In this document: positions 44,245 to 56,481 of the stretch, one piece after another
Layout: each line of letters opens with the position of its first letter
Numbering within the stretch: the stretch's first letter is position 1
Source of the DNA: Takashimella koratensis
Lineage: Eukaryota > Basidiomycota > Tremellomycetes > Trichosporonales > Tetragoniomycetaceae
Assembly (NCBI GenBank): GCA_003116875.1
Contig: BCKT01000011.1
Location: 434,001-498,000 of the forward strand
Length of the DNA stretch: 64,000 nucleotides
Direction: 5' to 3'
Translations under genes and position numbers: made by a program
Notes under the pieces: generated by a model
Seen by the model: only the letters and a program-made list of their open reading frames with translations
The model's database searches: none
What the model was told of the DNA's origin: nothing

Positions 44245-47200
44245 ATGGACGATGGCGGCGGTCTCCCGACACCTGGTGCGTCTTGACTCTTTCCAACGCC
44301 TCCTCCTCCCCATTCTCTTCCCCCCCCTCCCCCCTCCCTGTTTAGCTGTCTACAAATCCTCTCCTCCACGCTCGCTCGTCGTCGGCGTCATCCGCGCTCC
44401 TCCCGATCGACTCCAGTCCAGACCTTTACTCAGTGCCCATCCAATCTCCATTCCTTCCTTGTCGAGCTGGGTGCAGAAGACACGCTGCATCCTTTGAGCT
44501 ACATTTACCTTTCCCATCGTCTCTTAATCACGCCGTAGCCTCGCTAGCCGAATCACGGGGATCCAAGACCGAGGTTACGGCTCATTGAGCGCTTCCTTGG
44601 ACACATCCTTGACTTCAACTCGTTCACCTTGTTCTCTCCCATCCTCTGCACGTTCGCGTGTCCGCACTCATCCCTCTCTCTCTGTCCCCTCACTACCTTC
44701 CCGTCCTCGTCGGACTGTCCGCGTTCCCCGTCTTCTCGCACTGTCCTCTCCATCGCGCCCATCCCCTTCCCACCGCCTTTCCATCCCTCTCCTTCCCAAA
44801 CCCACCACTAACCCCATCCAGCGCCGACAAGTGTGACCGCACCCGTTTCGCACCCTTTCGCAACCGAGTCCGCGATGGCTGGGCCTAGCACCTCGGGCGC
44901 GGTCCCCGTTTCCAATGGCGCAGCTGCCAACGGGCTTGTTCGACCCACTGCGCGCTCGTCGAGCCTCCCGACAGAGGACGACGCGGGTCCCAATGGCGCG
45001 TCCACCTCCGCTCACCCTTTCGCATCCGGAGGGGCAGGGACGGGTTACGGTCCTCCCACCCTCTCCCCCCGACTCGCTTCACTCCCTTCCAACGATATCA
45101 GCTACTACAACCAGCAGCCATTACCCTCCGACCCTTCCCAACCCTCTGGATCCACCCAAGCCAGCCATCCGTCCGACACCCCGGCCGCGCCCAGTGAGAC
45201 ACCGCAAAAATCACAACGCGTACCGTCGCGGCAACTGCTACAGACTGCGCTCGATCTCGCGCAGCGCGCCGTCGAGATGGATAAACGAAATGACGTGGCA
45301 GGCGCGCTCGCGGCGTATCGCGAGGCTGTGGATAAGTTGCGGACGGTGATGGCTCGCGTAGGGGTGGAGGGCAAAGATAAAGGCAAAGCTAGCGGGGCGG
45401 CGGGTAAGGGCAAGGTCGAGGAGGAAGGCAGGACATTGCGCGGTATTGTGAGTAATGGGACCAGGCCGTAAGGCGTTCGAGGCTCGTACTGACGAGATTG
45501 CATCCTTCTCCCTACAACTAACACCGTATGATTTCTTCTACTTCTCAATTTACAGCACGACGCCTACCTCGCGCGGATACAGCTGCTCTCGGCATACGAT
45601 ACGGGCGAGTATCAAGCGCGACAATCTGAAGAATTAGCGGGAGGGTCGGGCGCACCACGGTCGAGCGGTGAAGCTGGATCGAGCAAAGGTGGAGGAGACG
45701 ATGACGGCGCAGCAATGGGGATCGGGAATCTCATGTTATCTGACAATGGGCGCGACTCGGCGTTTGAAACGACCATGAGCCCACCACGACCAATAGCATC
45801 AACCTCATCTGCCGCTGTGGTATCTCCGCCTCGACAAGGTCCAAGTACAACCCTCGCACCTGGATTGTCTCTCGCACCCGCGCTTGACGTCCCAGTCACC
45901 GACGCCGAGCGAGCAGCCATCACCGATCCTTTCCGCTCCCCACCTCCGACCGCGATCCCGCCCCGCTCCCCCAGCCGGACCCGAGCTAACCCCGCCGCTG
46001 TCGTTCTCGACGAGCCCGCGCCTATTCACGCTCCTCAACCCCAACGACCGACCGTCTCAACCCCCGGGTCGGCCTCCGGATCCGTCGCTGCCACTCCCAT
46101 GGCGACCCCACCAATGTCGCCCGACTCCTCATCCAGACACAGCAGAGACATGTCGTCCCCCCGTAACCGGCGGAACAAGGCGAAACCTCAACGTTCCCTA
46201 GGTCTCGATATGGAAGCAGACTTGACGGGGATCGACGGTGTGCTGGATGAGAAAGTAGAGGTCCTTGCGCGGCCCTCGGCGTCACGCGAGTCAGGTATCT
46301 TTGGCGGTAGCCCGAGTTTACCGGGGTTGCGATCTACCAACGCGTCTCCGGGTGAACCAGGCGTCGCAAGGAACAGTGTCCGGACTGAACAGACGGGTGA
46401 CGATCGACCGCTTCCTCCACTCCCACCTTCGATGCCGGGATCCGTTCTGTCATCGCCGTTCGTTGACGCGCCGAGTTCTAGACAAGTCTCGTCGTCTCGC
46501 AAGTCGAGCCTGTCCGGGATCCCAGGGATGCCGCTTGACCGCCCACCGTCCGCATCGGGGTCAGCAGCAGGGTCAACCACGTCGCAGCTGGTCAGTCCCA
46601 GTACAGCGCAGGGGACCATTAGCCAAAGAAGGCACCAGCGCGGCGGCGCCGGTGCATCGATGACGTCGATCTCGGAGATCGGGGCGGGTGGATTGTATCC
46701 CAAGACTCAGGCGGGTGCGGGAGGGGTGGAGGAAGTGGTATCCTCGATCGATGGGTTACCGAGCACGCGGCATCCAGGCGCGTCGCCTTTCCCCGGTGGC
46801 TCAGGACCATCTTCAATCGCTTCCCCAAACCCCGCAGTTGTCACTTCGCAGTCGAAACGAAACACTTCGGGCAGCGGACACCCACCTCCACCCCCACCGC
46901 CACTGCATTCCAACTCATCCTCGTCCTCGCAATCCAATAGCGCGTTTGGTCGCCTCCGCGCTCGGTCTCAGCCTGGCCACCGGCCATCTCAGATCTTCCG
47001 CCAATCCATCTCTAGCATGGGGATCCCGGGCCTCTCTTCTCCTTCACCAGACAACAACATCCCCCCTGTCCCAACTCTGAACCGCGCCGCTGCTGCAGCC
47101 ACCGCCGCTTCACTCCGCGTCACCACCGACTCCCCTTCGCTTGGGATGTTAGCACCGCCTGCCCAGATCGCACCCCTCACAGCGACCTCAAGCAGTAGTA

Positions 47201-48688
47201 ACCCTCGATCGATTCGGTCAGCCTACGCGCTGTCTCCGCGATTACCAGAGGAGCAACCGGGAGAGATTGCACACCGGCCGTTCCACCTCTTGAGGCTGCT
47301 GTACGACTCGATGGACCCAGATGGACCGGGGACGTATATCACCCCATCGTTGTTGATTGACTCGGCGGTGTGGAAGCCAGCTACGTGGTCGTCGGCTGGC
47401 GGAGGCGGGTCTCAGGCGCAGTACGCGAATGGGAACGGGAATGGATCGGGCCCTGGTCACACGCGCGGCGGAGCCTCTGCATCTGGCTCGACCCTTGCGC
47501 TTACCGCCAACAACCCGTCGCTCTCGTCCTCCAGCACCGCTGCGGGTGGGGCCGCTTCCTCTGCGCCCAAGATCCTCGCACAGGAAGTCAAGGCGAAATG
47601 CCTGGAGACCTTGGTTCTCCACCTCGAAGGCCTGCGATCCGTCGGCGCGCCTTTGCTCGAGGGCCCCAGGGAAGAACGGTACGGTGCCGAAGGGGAGATT
47701 CAGATCTCAAAATCGGGAATGCAAAGTTTATTAGCTGTGGTGGATGAGATGGTAGCTGCCCTCGACGCGCTGGACGATGAGATGGACCACACGCACAAGG
47801 CCCTTAGTGGGAAAGGAGTGACTGTGGGACCGTGGAAAGGAAAGACAGGAGGGGTGAGTGAGGATTCTGATAGGGTGACTTGAGTGAATGGGTGAGGATT
47901 GGAGCTGATATAGATGGTCGGTATAGGGATCAAAATCGTGGGGGTCAAGGTTCTCCCGCTCGGTCGATAAGATGACTACGGGCAAGAAGTGAGTACATTA
48001 GGCCTGAGCACCTATACTCTCGAGGTTTACGAGGGTGTCAGGAAGATACAAGAGTATTGTCGTTGACACTTTCGCTTCCTATCCGCCAATAGCGCCGACT
48101 CACCAGAACGTTATGTCGATATTCTCTCGCACTTGTGCTATAATGCCCAGATCATCAGTAAGTCTCGGTGACCCGGGATTTCTCTTTCTGCCTGCTTGCA
48201 CGCTGCGTCGCAATAACTATTCACCCCATACCGCTGCGCTGTTACTGACGCTACCTCTCTCTCCTCTGCGCGACTCTCTCTCTTTTCGCTGCGCACAGAC
48301 GAACACCTAGCATGTTTCACTGGACCTTGCACACCAGCATATCACGCCTTGCCAGATAAATCGTATCGTCAGATTGAACAACGCATGATGCGTGCCGCCC
48401 AGTTCTTTGGGACAGTGGTTACCCCGTTCATCCTAGATGACACCAAGCAGTTTGTGGTGAGTTGGTTGTGTCTTGTTAATCTTGAACAGGAGAGAAGATG
48501 AGGGAGTGGTAGAGAGAGGGGGGAAGATGATCGAAATCATGACTGTGCTTGTTCGACTGCGGTCGGCGTGGTGTTGGTGCTAGAAAATGAGAAAACAATA
48601 TGCGGAGGGTTCACTCGGCTGACGCAATATGTTTTGTTTGGTCTAGTTGCGGTACCTCAAGGGCGGGATCAAGTACCTCGAGGAGTAA
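44245..48688 (+). CDS. Large MIT-domain protein with disordered middle
   Basis: The N-terminal MIT domain suggests a link to ESCRT-III, Vps4 or endosomal trafficking; the exact role is unknown. A 31-base first exon (44245-44275, MDDGGGLPTP) is separated by a 546-base intron from exon 2 (44822-45447). The MIT helices read LLQTALDLAQRAVEMDKRND, VAGALAAYREAVDKLRTVMA and, after an intron, HDAYLARIQLLSAYDTGEY. Exon 3 (45556-47858) encodes about 600 Ser/Pro/Gly-rich residues, including a proline run near 46881-46905. A conserved-looking region follows: HRPFHLLRLLYDSMDPDGPG, LAQEVKAKCLETLVLHLEGL and LLAVVDEMVAALDALDDEMD. Short terminal exons give ADSPERYVDILSHLCYNAQI, FTGPCTPAYHALPDKSYRQI, FFGTVVTPFILDDTKQFV and the end LRYLKGGIKYLEE. 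Near 1050 residues. The first exon is inferred from phase; a start at 44875 (MAGPST) is the alternative. Confidence 0.82.
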
Positions 48689-50277
48689 TGTCGCGTCACA
48701 TGAAGAAAGGAGACGAGGATGAAAGGTGGCCGTGCCTGCTGGGTTATTCCTGGTTTAGTCGAGATCAGGTAGAGAGAGGGAAGAGTTGTACATGGTACCG
48801 ATATATCATAAGAAGCGGCGCGAGCGTGCGGCGCCATTTCGCACGCACGTGCGGCAGCACCGGTGTGAAATCATATCATATCCTCTTGTCTTCCATTGAT
48901 CCCATCTCGGTCGGACCTTATTTTGTCTTGTCTTACCCGCGCCGTTCATGTCCAATGCAGGGGCACGGGGTTGAGGGTGGCTGAGGTATAGGTACAAGTA
49001 ATTTTGGTGATATCTTTCTATCATTGAGACGATTGTCATGCAATGGAGATACCGCGGTCTTCAGCCAGGTCAGCCAGGCCAAGGCAAACGAGAGGACGGG
49101 GCGAGACGACCAGGCGAGGGAGGAAACAAGGCAAAAACGCGTCATGTGGACAAGGACATGCGCGATATGACCTGGTGTCAAGTTGTAATTGGGTTTCAGT
49201 CAGGACAGGTGAGTGAACGTGCGAGGATACGTAGGTCATTGAACATCTCTGTTGGAGTGCAAGTAGTCGGTGACCTACTGTCGTCCAACTGTCGGTCGGT
49301 CGGCGCAGCATGTTGAACTCAAGGACACGAGTTGCAATTGGTACTCCCGTAGTCACCAATGTCGCGGTTGTACAGAAGTGCGACTTGTCATTCGTCCGTT
49401 CGGCAACCAATGTGCGTCTCTAAATTAATCTCGTTCCTGGACTACTTTGTGCGACACGGAGGGGTTGTAGAAAACCTGGTGTTTGGTTCCCCCGACCTGA
49501 GCTAGTTGGGATATTTACAGCGAGCGTGATGAACGTGCACCTAGGTCTTGGGATGGGCTGTGAGTATCGACAGCACAGGTGAAGAGCTTGGAGAGTGGAC
49601 TGAGTCCTCGTCGTCTTCGGAGGCAGATGACTAGTGGGTAGACAGACGGGTAGACGCCGCAGCTCTTCCTTACTTAGCCTCAGCACAGGTTCAAGCTTCG
49701 CCCAAGATCCACCCGCTACCCCTCTGCTACTGTAGCTCGCAGACACCAGCGGACCCGAGTACCGAGTATAGCGTACCGAGTACCAACTCCCGCGATCGAG
49801 CATATCCCCGCTCACCGAGTCCGTTAGCCCTTTGGACATGTCTGTTCCTTTCACACCTCGACCCGCAGCCGGTAGTGTTTCGGACCGCGTGGGGAGAGAA
49901 GAGTGAAACGATACTGACGGGTTCAACGGTGTGGAAACACGGAGAGTGACGAGAAAAGAGAGGTAGAGAAAGAGGCCGAGTGAGGGGAAACGGGGAATGT
50001 AAATAGCGATAAAGAGTTTAGTGGAAGTTGACGTTTGATGAACCGAACCGGGATCGGACGGATAGTGGACAGTCTTTGGATCGAGAGGTGTTGAGTATAT
50101 AAGGAGTACCGGTGGTTCGTCTCGAACCGTCTCAGGCGATTTCCTCCCCACTCTTCCCCTCTCTCTTCTCCCGTCTCCTGACCACCCCCTCCCCCCCTCC
50201 CCCTTCTCTGCTCATTTACTGCTGGTCTCCTCCTCTCCTCCTCTTCTCACCTCCTCCTCCCTTCGTAGCAATCCACC
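48689..50277. other. Intergenic: MIT gene 3' flank and lipase promoter
   Basis: About 1.6 kb. A 243-codon open frame on the minus strand at 49420-50151 has no splice sites, domain or recognisable sequence, and overlaps the probable lipase promoter; I do not call it a gene. The GAGTACCGAGTA/GTACCGAGTACC motif is repeated near 49757-49786. A TATA box lies at 50096-50103 and the leader is C/T-rich. Confidence 0.5.
50096..50103 (+). promoter_or_regulatory. TATA box of the lipase gene
   Basis: TATATAAG, 174 bases upstream of the lipase ATG, with a C/T-rich leader between them. TATA boxes in this window are seen mainly at small, probably regulated genes. Confidence 0.55.
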
Positions 50278-51951
50278 ATGCGCACCTCCCCTCTCCTCTC
50301 CCTCCTCCCTCTCCTCCCTCTCCTCCCTCTCCTCATTTCCCCAACCTCCGCCCTCCCGCGGAAACGAAGCACCACCGCTCTTTCCACTACCGAGATCGAT
50401 ACTTGGACTTCTCCCGCCTGGTACGCGAGCGCCGCTTACTGCTCGTCCTCGTCAATCACCTCGTGGTCGTGTGGGTCGGCATGTGAGGCTCTCCCTACAC
50501 CACAGGTGTTAGTCACCGGTGGTGACGATGCGGCGACGCCTTATTGTGAGTGGCACGGAACGTCGTGGCGCAGCGCACGAGCTTCACCCCGCTTTTGCTG
50601 CAGGGTAGCTGACAACACCCCAACGTTCTTGACTTTTCTTACTCCCAAAACCACCCCCCCCCCCCCCCTCCTCGTCGTAGACTACGTCCTCGTCTCGGGG
50701 TCTCAGGTCATCGTCGCTATCGCAGGAACCAACACCGATTCCGCCTCCTCAATCGAGGACGATATCGACTACTCCCTGACCACTCCTTCCGAGACCTATT
50801 TCCCCAACTCGGCGAGCTCGGGGGTCCAGGTACACGAAGGGTTCTACGGCGCGTTCGAGCGGATGGCGTCGGAGATTAGCGCAGGGGTGCAGACGGGAGT
50901 CAGCGGTGGGGTTGGGGATGTCTTGGTCGTTGGACATTCGTTGGGTGAGTAGGAACAAAGAAAGAACGGCCAAGGATATGATCGACGACGAGGTTGTTCT
51001 GGGTAAAAGAATCGATCTGTGTTAGGAGAAAGCCAACTGACGCTGGATATTAGGCGGTGCTATCGCACACCTCACTGCGACTTACCTCCAGCAGTTGCTC
51101 GGGTCAAGCGCGACCGTCACGCTCCGTGCTTTCGCATCCCCTCGGATCGGTAACCCAGCATGGTCGACCTACCTCGACAACACGGTTAGTCAAACATCAC
51201 AGATTTTCTCTCGCTCCTTGGGTACATTGCACTGACCAAGACCTGTTACCCTCATCGTAGCTCGGGTCCAACGCCGAGCATATGATCAACTACAACGACG
51301 ACGTGCCACACCTCCCGCCCGAGGACTGGGGGTTCGAGGCCTCGGCGAACGAGGTCTGGATCAATGGGGATGGAGGGTACGAATTGTGTTCGGGCCAGGA
51401 GAACCCTGTGAGTGGGCTAGGTCTGAAGTCGCTTGCATCCTTGAACAGACTTCTAAAGCCATCGGACATGTGCCACTGAGGGGAATCATTCCCTTTCCGG
51501 ACAACGGCGGACCTCTTGTCCCTCAACCACCCTACCTTCTCTCCGTTATTGGGCGGACTTGGTCGGACCCACACTGACCTCGCACAGGACTGCTCGGACA
51601 GCCTTACCTCTGGGTGGGAAGAAGTCTTGCTCTTCGCCTCGTTCGCAGACGACTTTGACGCGACTGTGCACCGGGGCCCGTATGCTGGCGTAACGTGAGT
51701 GGTTGATTGATTGAGGCGGCGCACAAGTAGTGCACCTAGAACCTCATGGTCTCTCTCCCCACTACTTTGAGATTCCCGTCTTTCCTTTCCTCTTGTCTCC
51801 ATCTCCATTCCCGCTTCTTCGACTTCATGATCTGTAACCAAGACACGAGGCGATGCTGACGAAAGGATGGAAACGACCACGAATTGTGACTCGTTGACCA
51901 CCGCCTCGCCCGCCTTTGCCGATCAGGATCACCTCCGACAACTGCTCGTAG
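50278..51951 (+). CDS. Secreted class 3 lipase
   Basis: A predicted extracellular triacylglycerol lipase of the Rhizomucor-type (Lipase_3) fold. It starts with a signal peptide, MRTSPLLSLLPLLPLLPLLI, ending near TSA; the next residues LPRKR resemble a Kex2 processing site. The alpha/beta-hydrolase core shows VIVAIAGTNTD, VHEGFYGAFERMASEI, the nucleophile elbow VVGHSLGGAIAHL (split by an intron after GHSLG), RAFASPRIGNPAW, and YNDDVPHLPPEDWGF with the catalytic aspartate. The catalytic histidine is probably in FDATVHRGPYAGV. The last exon acceptor was chosen at 51926, giving the ending TITSDNCS, because cysteine-ended tails are usual in the family; an earlier acceptor would give a long low-complexity tail. 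About 320 residues in six exons; one intron holds a 15-C run (50654-50668). Confidence 0.85.
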
Positions 51952-54013
51952 TTGCGCCCTCATCCCCGCTGGGACGCCGAGACCGCCGGTTCTCTCAGAC
52001 TAGGGTAGTCGTCTATACCATCTTCCCCTCACCTTCGCCTCGCCCCAGCAGCACCATGTGTGACCATGGACATAACGATCACAGGCGATGCCTCAGATCC
52101 ATTCTCCTTTCTTACTTTTCCCCCTACTACACGTTTCCCCTTCTGACCCCTGGATACCATGTTCCCTCCCCCCCTATACTTAAAAGCGATCGCCCAAGGG
52201 CCCTGTCGTCGCAGTATACCCATAACCCAGATCGGATCCAGATCTCAACGCCTCCTCCCCGGTGGCAGTGTCCTGATTAATCACACCAGGCGGTATCCAT
52301 CTCCCCGAACGTTAGAAAGGAACATACGACAATGCGATGAATCATGAGCAGAGTTTCCCCTGTCCCCTAACCTCATGCCCAGGCAGGCATACAGAGCGTG
52401 CTTGATGCGCAATGTCGTTTTGGTCGCGGCCAATGTATTTGTCAACAGCCCTTACGCGACTGTCTCAACTTTGCTCATTTCGGCGGCCACCGAGTCCGGA
52501 GGTCCGACCGAGGGGCTGGGTGGTCGAGCTGTTACGGCCGGGTTTGACGTCTGTTCCTCGTCCCTGCTTTCCGAGTCCCCTCTGGATCGTCTTTCTGGGG
52601 ACTGCCCTTCCGCACTACGACCTTGCCTGTCCGCTCTAACCCCTGCATCTTGCTGACCGGGGGGCAAGTGCGACGTGTCGAGGGTCTAAAATAGGTTGCA
52701 ACTGTACAGGCCAAGGCGTAAGACGAGATCGGATCTAAAAACAATCGATTTCTTTTACGTCTAAATTCCCGGTTGCAAATGTAGCCGAGGATTCTGCGGG
52801 GGAAAAGGCAGTCGTCAAGGTGGAGGTTTGTTCTGGTCAGACGACAGACGGGGTAAGCAAAGCACCTGGGCTACTCGCCCTAGGGCCAAGGCTGCTAGAA
52901 CCACTGCAGGAGCTTAGGCACCTTGTCTTGGACTCAATTTTCACACGAGCTGTGTTGCATGCCGGGTTAATCGGAGTGCGGGGATGACGCGACGTCGCTT
53001 ATGAACCTGTGGAAGACAGGCTGACCGAGGGATCGGTCGTGACGTGCTGACGCTATGGAATCGGCGTCATGACCTGAAAAGAGAATGGGGCAAGCCAAGG
53101 GAGAAGAGACAGTCCCCGTCTAGGCAAAGTGGGTCGCTGGAGTGGAACGACTTGGCGACAGCTGGGTCGAGACCCGACCTCGTCGTCTATTCATTGGCTT
53201 TACTCGGTCATAGACCATCATCAACGTATTGATTCGACCTTTTTTTTTTGGTTTCAAATCAAGTCGTCATCAGCTGACTCGACGGTGTGAACGTACGAGC
53301 GCACAAACAGATACCGACGTCGTCAACCGGCCCCAGCCCCGCCTCTCACCCCTTCCCCGGGCTGTGGTCACCTCCACCACCCAACCTCCACCGGGGAACA
53401 GCTTGCAAACGAGCTCGGATATGACTCCAGCCGTGTGCGGTTCGGGACATGTCGCAGCTGAGGGACCCATGGGGAAAGGGCGCGCGGGCCCCGCCCCCGC
53501 CAGCGGGATCGGGTGATGGGTTCAGGCTTGGCACATAGCACGTCAGGAGGGGGGGTGGGGGTTCTTCCATGATCAAGCTAGAGTTGCACGAGGGCTCAGC
53601 TGGTTTGCGATCGCGGCTGTATTCGGCAATCGTGGGCGGCAAGGGAGGCAAAGGTGTCTTTCACGTCCGATGTTGATTCCCCAACAGTCCCGTCGTGACT
53701 TGACCCCCCCGGGAATCCCCCCCCCCCCCCCCCTGCTGCCCCTTCCCCTTCCCCCTTACCCTCCTCCCCTTGGCCATCGCATGGAGTGGCCTGAATGGAA
53801 TGCGAAGCTTACTCGTTTGGGGCTGGGCGCGATCTCACCCGTACGACTGCTGTTGTCTCCTTGCCTTGTACCTCCTGCCTCGCTCCGCGTCCGTTTGTCC
53901 CCGGCCCCCTCGTGGATCGAGTGGACCGATGACCAAGAGCCCGACCGAGCCCGGGGGGATGAGACGAGCCAGGGTGTAGCCTTTAGCCTCTAGTCTCAAT
54001 CCGCTGCTGTGCG

Positions 54014-54022
54014 TATATAAAA
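54014..54022 (+). promoter_or_regulatory. Distal TATA box upstream of the ATO-type transporter gene
   Basis: TATATAAAA, 403 bases before the ATG. It would fit a transcript with a long leader; a donor-like GTACGT at 54208-54213 suggests the leader may be spliced. Confidence 0.45.
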
Positions 54023-54326
54023 CATGAGCGATCCCCCCTGGTCACCCCTGGTCACCACCGCCCCGCTCGCCTCTAAGTGTGGTAACTGACCTCCTTTGTG
54101 AACCCACCACCACTACCACGACCACCACCACCACCACCACCGCTTCTGCGCCTCGTGACTAGCACTCCCAGCCCTCGACAACCAACCAAACACACACCTT
54201 AGCACTGTACGTCTCACCTCTACCCCTTTCTCATCACCCCCATCCACACACACACACACACACACACCCAACACCCCTCCTTTGCCCAGCCAAGAAGCCT
54301 CGATCCCTTTCCCCCCTTCTAGCGCC

Positions 54327-54333
54327 TATAAAA
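54327..54333 (+). promoter_or_regulatory. Proximal TATA box of the ATO-type transporter gene
   Basis: TATAAAA, 92 bases before the ATG at 54425, a distance that suits a short-leader transcript. Confidence 0.5.
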
Positions 54334-54424
54334 CCCCAACCCCCCTGCCACGAGTAGACTCTCGCTCACCAAGCCCCCCAACTCCCACTTGACTTGACTT
54401 CACTTCACCTTCCACACCCACCCC

Positions 54425-55920
54425 ATGCCCGCTCGATTCGCTCAGACCAACACCATGTCCACCATCGGTTCCGGAAACGGCACGCACGAGCCCAAGAACG
54501 GCGAGAACCCCGCGGGCGCCTTCGCACACACTGAAGCAGGATCGACCACCGAATACTCTGGTGGTGGATCCGTCGCCCGACTCATCACCCCTGGTGGCCA
54601 CCCGCTCGACAGATCGTACCCCGCCTTCCCCGTCTCGCACAGGAAGTTTGCCAATCCGGCCCCGCTCGGTCTCCTTGGGTGAGTCTGAGGTCCAGGCTCA
54701 AGCTTCTTGCCAAGGCCAGCGACATGTTGGTACGGGCTACCAGCTTTCTGGTTTGCTGGTTAGGGGCCGGGGATTCCCCAAGCCTCAACTTCATTCACCC
54801 AATCCATCCCGCTACCTGTCTACCTCTTCACGGGTAGAGGTACTCTACCCTTTCCACCCCACCGGTCCCCACTTCCCCGGAATTGTTCCTTTGTCCTCGA
54901 GAACGTGCCCAAACGTCCTTCCTCGCATCCATCAACCCAACCTTCCTTGCGCCCTGTCCCTTGCCCATCTCAATCCGTCAATCTTCATCCCCCTTTACCT
55001 ACCTCCTTTCCTTTCCTTCTTTCCCTTCCTCCCTCCTTCAATCCAATCTGACCATTCCACGCTCTGACCCCACTGGACTCGTGCTGACCGCCACAGCTTT
55101 GGCGCCACAACCTTTGTCTTGTCCATGTACAACGTCAACGCACGCCACGTCACGGTCCCCAACGTCGTCCTCGGTCTGGCACTCGGCTACGGTGGTCTCG
55201 TCCAGCTCATTGCCGGTATTGAAGAATGGGCGTGCGGTAACACATTCGGTGCCACGGCTTTCAGCTCTTACGGCGGTAAGTGGTGCCACTTTCTCGTCAT
55301 GGACCGAGTCAAAGGGACTTGAGTGTGGAACGAGTTTGACTAACAAGAATCCAGGTTTCTGGCTCTCGTTCGCGACTCTTTACATCCCCCAGTTCCAGGT
55401 GGCCGCTGCGTACCCTGACGAAGCCGAGTTCATGAACGCTGTCGGTATCTACCTCGCCGCGTGGGGGTGAGTCTTTTTTTCCTTTCATCACCTTTGACGA
55501 TCACCTTTGCCTAAAACCACTCGTCGTCCTTTTGTCAAGGGCGGACCATGGGATCGGATCAAGCACTGACCCCACCCCCGGCAGTATCGTCACGTTCATC
55601 TTCCTCGTCGCATCGCTTCGTTCATCGGTCGCACTCGTCCTGCTCTTCTTCTTCCTTGATATCACCTTTTGGATCCTCACCGCTGGTTTCTTCGCGGAGA
55701 GCACCAACGTCATCAAGGCAGGCGGCGCGTTTGGTATTGTGAGTGTGGTCGAGAAAGTCACCCAAACGTGTCTGTGTCTATTCTTCAACGTTGCTCTGTA
55801 CTAATCTTTAATCTTCCCTAGCTCACCGCGGGTATCGCTGGGTACACGGCTCTCGCGGGCATGCTCACAAAGGATACGAGCTACTTCATTATCCCGACCG
55901 GCGATCTTACTCGAGACTAA
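54425..55920 (+). CDS. GPR1/FUN34/YaaH (ATO) family acetate/ammonium transporter
   Basis: A six-helix plasma-membrane protein of the acetate uptake transporter family, linked to acetate import and, in yeast, ammonia export. The start is MPARFAQTNTMSTIGSGNGT; a second in-frame ATG is at residue 11. The hydrophilic N-terminus (about 75 residues) precedes the family signature FANPAPLGLLGFGATTF. Membrane helices follow: VVLGLALGYGGLVQLIAGIE, GGFWLSFATLYIP, MNAVGIYLAAWGIVTFIFLV, SVALVLLFFFLDITFWILTA and LTAGIAGYTALAGML. The motif GNTFGATAFSSYGGFWLS is also characteristic. The end is IPTGDLTRD. Six exons, phases consistent (for example GG|C after GLL). Length near 270 residues, normal for fungal members. 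Two TATA boxes upstream suggest regulated expression. Confidence 0.92.
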
Positions 55921-56481
55921 GCTCGAGCCGCAGCCCCCTTAGCTCGTCGTTGTGAATAGCTCTCTCTCCCCACAGCCCACGATAGCTTGCGCTTCTTCGT
56001 TCGACCAACCCTTTTTTTCGCTGTATTCGAACCCCTTGTGCTTTAAACCCCCGCCATCGCAGTCTCGATACATGGCCTCGAGATCATGTAAATCAAGCCG
56101 TCCCAATGTACATAGTAACCATATCAGTCGACAGTTCACCTCGTCTCAGTCTGCTGTAGGGGCTCGTCCGTTGCAACGGAGCTGAAACTAGGGGTCTCAG
56201 GAAGTGATAGGAAAAGTCGTTTACCTTGACCGTTTCGGCGTTGGCTAGGTCTCATGTATTGTGTATAATCACCGTTTCTCTCTGTGCTCGACGACCGGAG
56301 CAAACTGTTACTTGATCAAGAACTGAAGCGACGTCCGGAATGGGACGGAACAGATCATGTACATCATGCTTGATCTTCTGACATGCCTATAACTCTCAAT
56401 CTACGTACTCGTACACCATTCTTTTCCCCTTCCTCACTCCCTCCCTCTTGGTACTCGAACATTTCCCCGATCGCTCCTCGC
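55921..56481. terminator. Convergent 3' region between the transporter and the histidine-rich gene
   Basis: The two genes end towards each other across 561 bases. An AT-rich part (55980-56130) fits the transporter's 3' untranslated region. No gene is seen. Confidence 0.45.

Larger units (their letters stand above)
51952..54424. other. Long intergenic region upstream of the acetate-transporter gene
   Basis: About 2.5 kb with no supported gene. Low-complexity blocks include a 17-C run at 53717-53733, an ACC triplet repeat at 54121-54141 and a CA dinucleotide repeat near 54245-54267. Two TATA boxes face the transporter: TATATAAAA at 54014-54022 and TATAAAA at 54327-54333. A spliced leader starting near the first is plausible. 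Frames over 52375-53516 lack any resemblance to known proteins. Confidence 0.5.

Noticed and set aside
49420..50151. 243-codon minus strand open frame
   Set aside because: Unusual length, but the translation has no recognisable family, no ATG-proximal context or splice logic, and covers the lipase promoter and TATA box. A transcript would be needed to revive it.
51867..52280. Long C-terminal extension of the lipase
   Set aside because: Using the acceptor near 51866 gives a 137-residue low-complexity tail; the acceptor at 51925 gives a short cysteine-containing end that fits the family.
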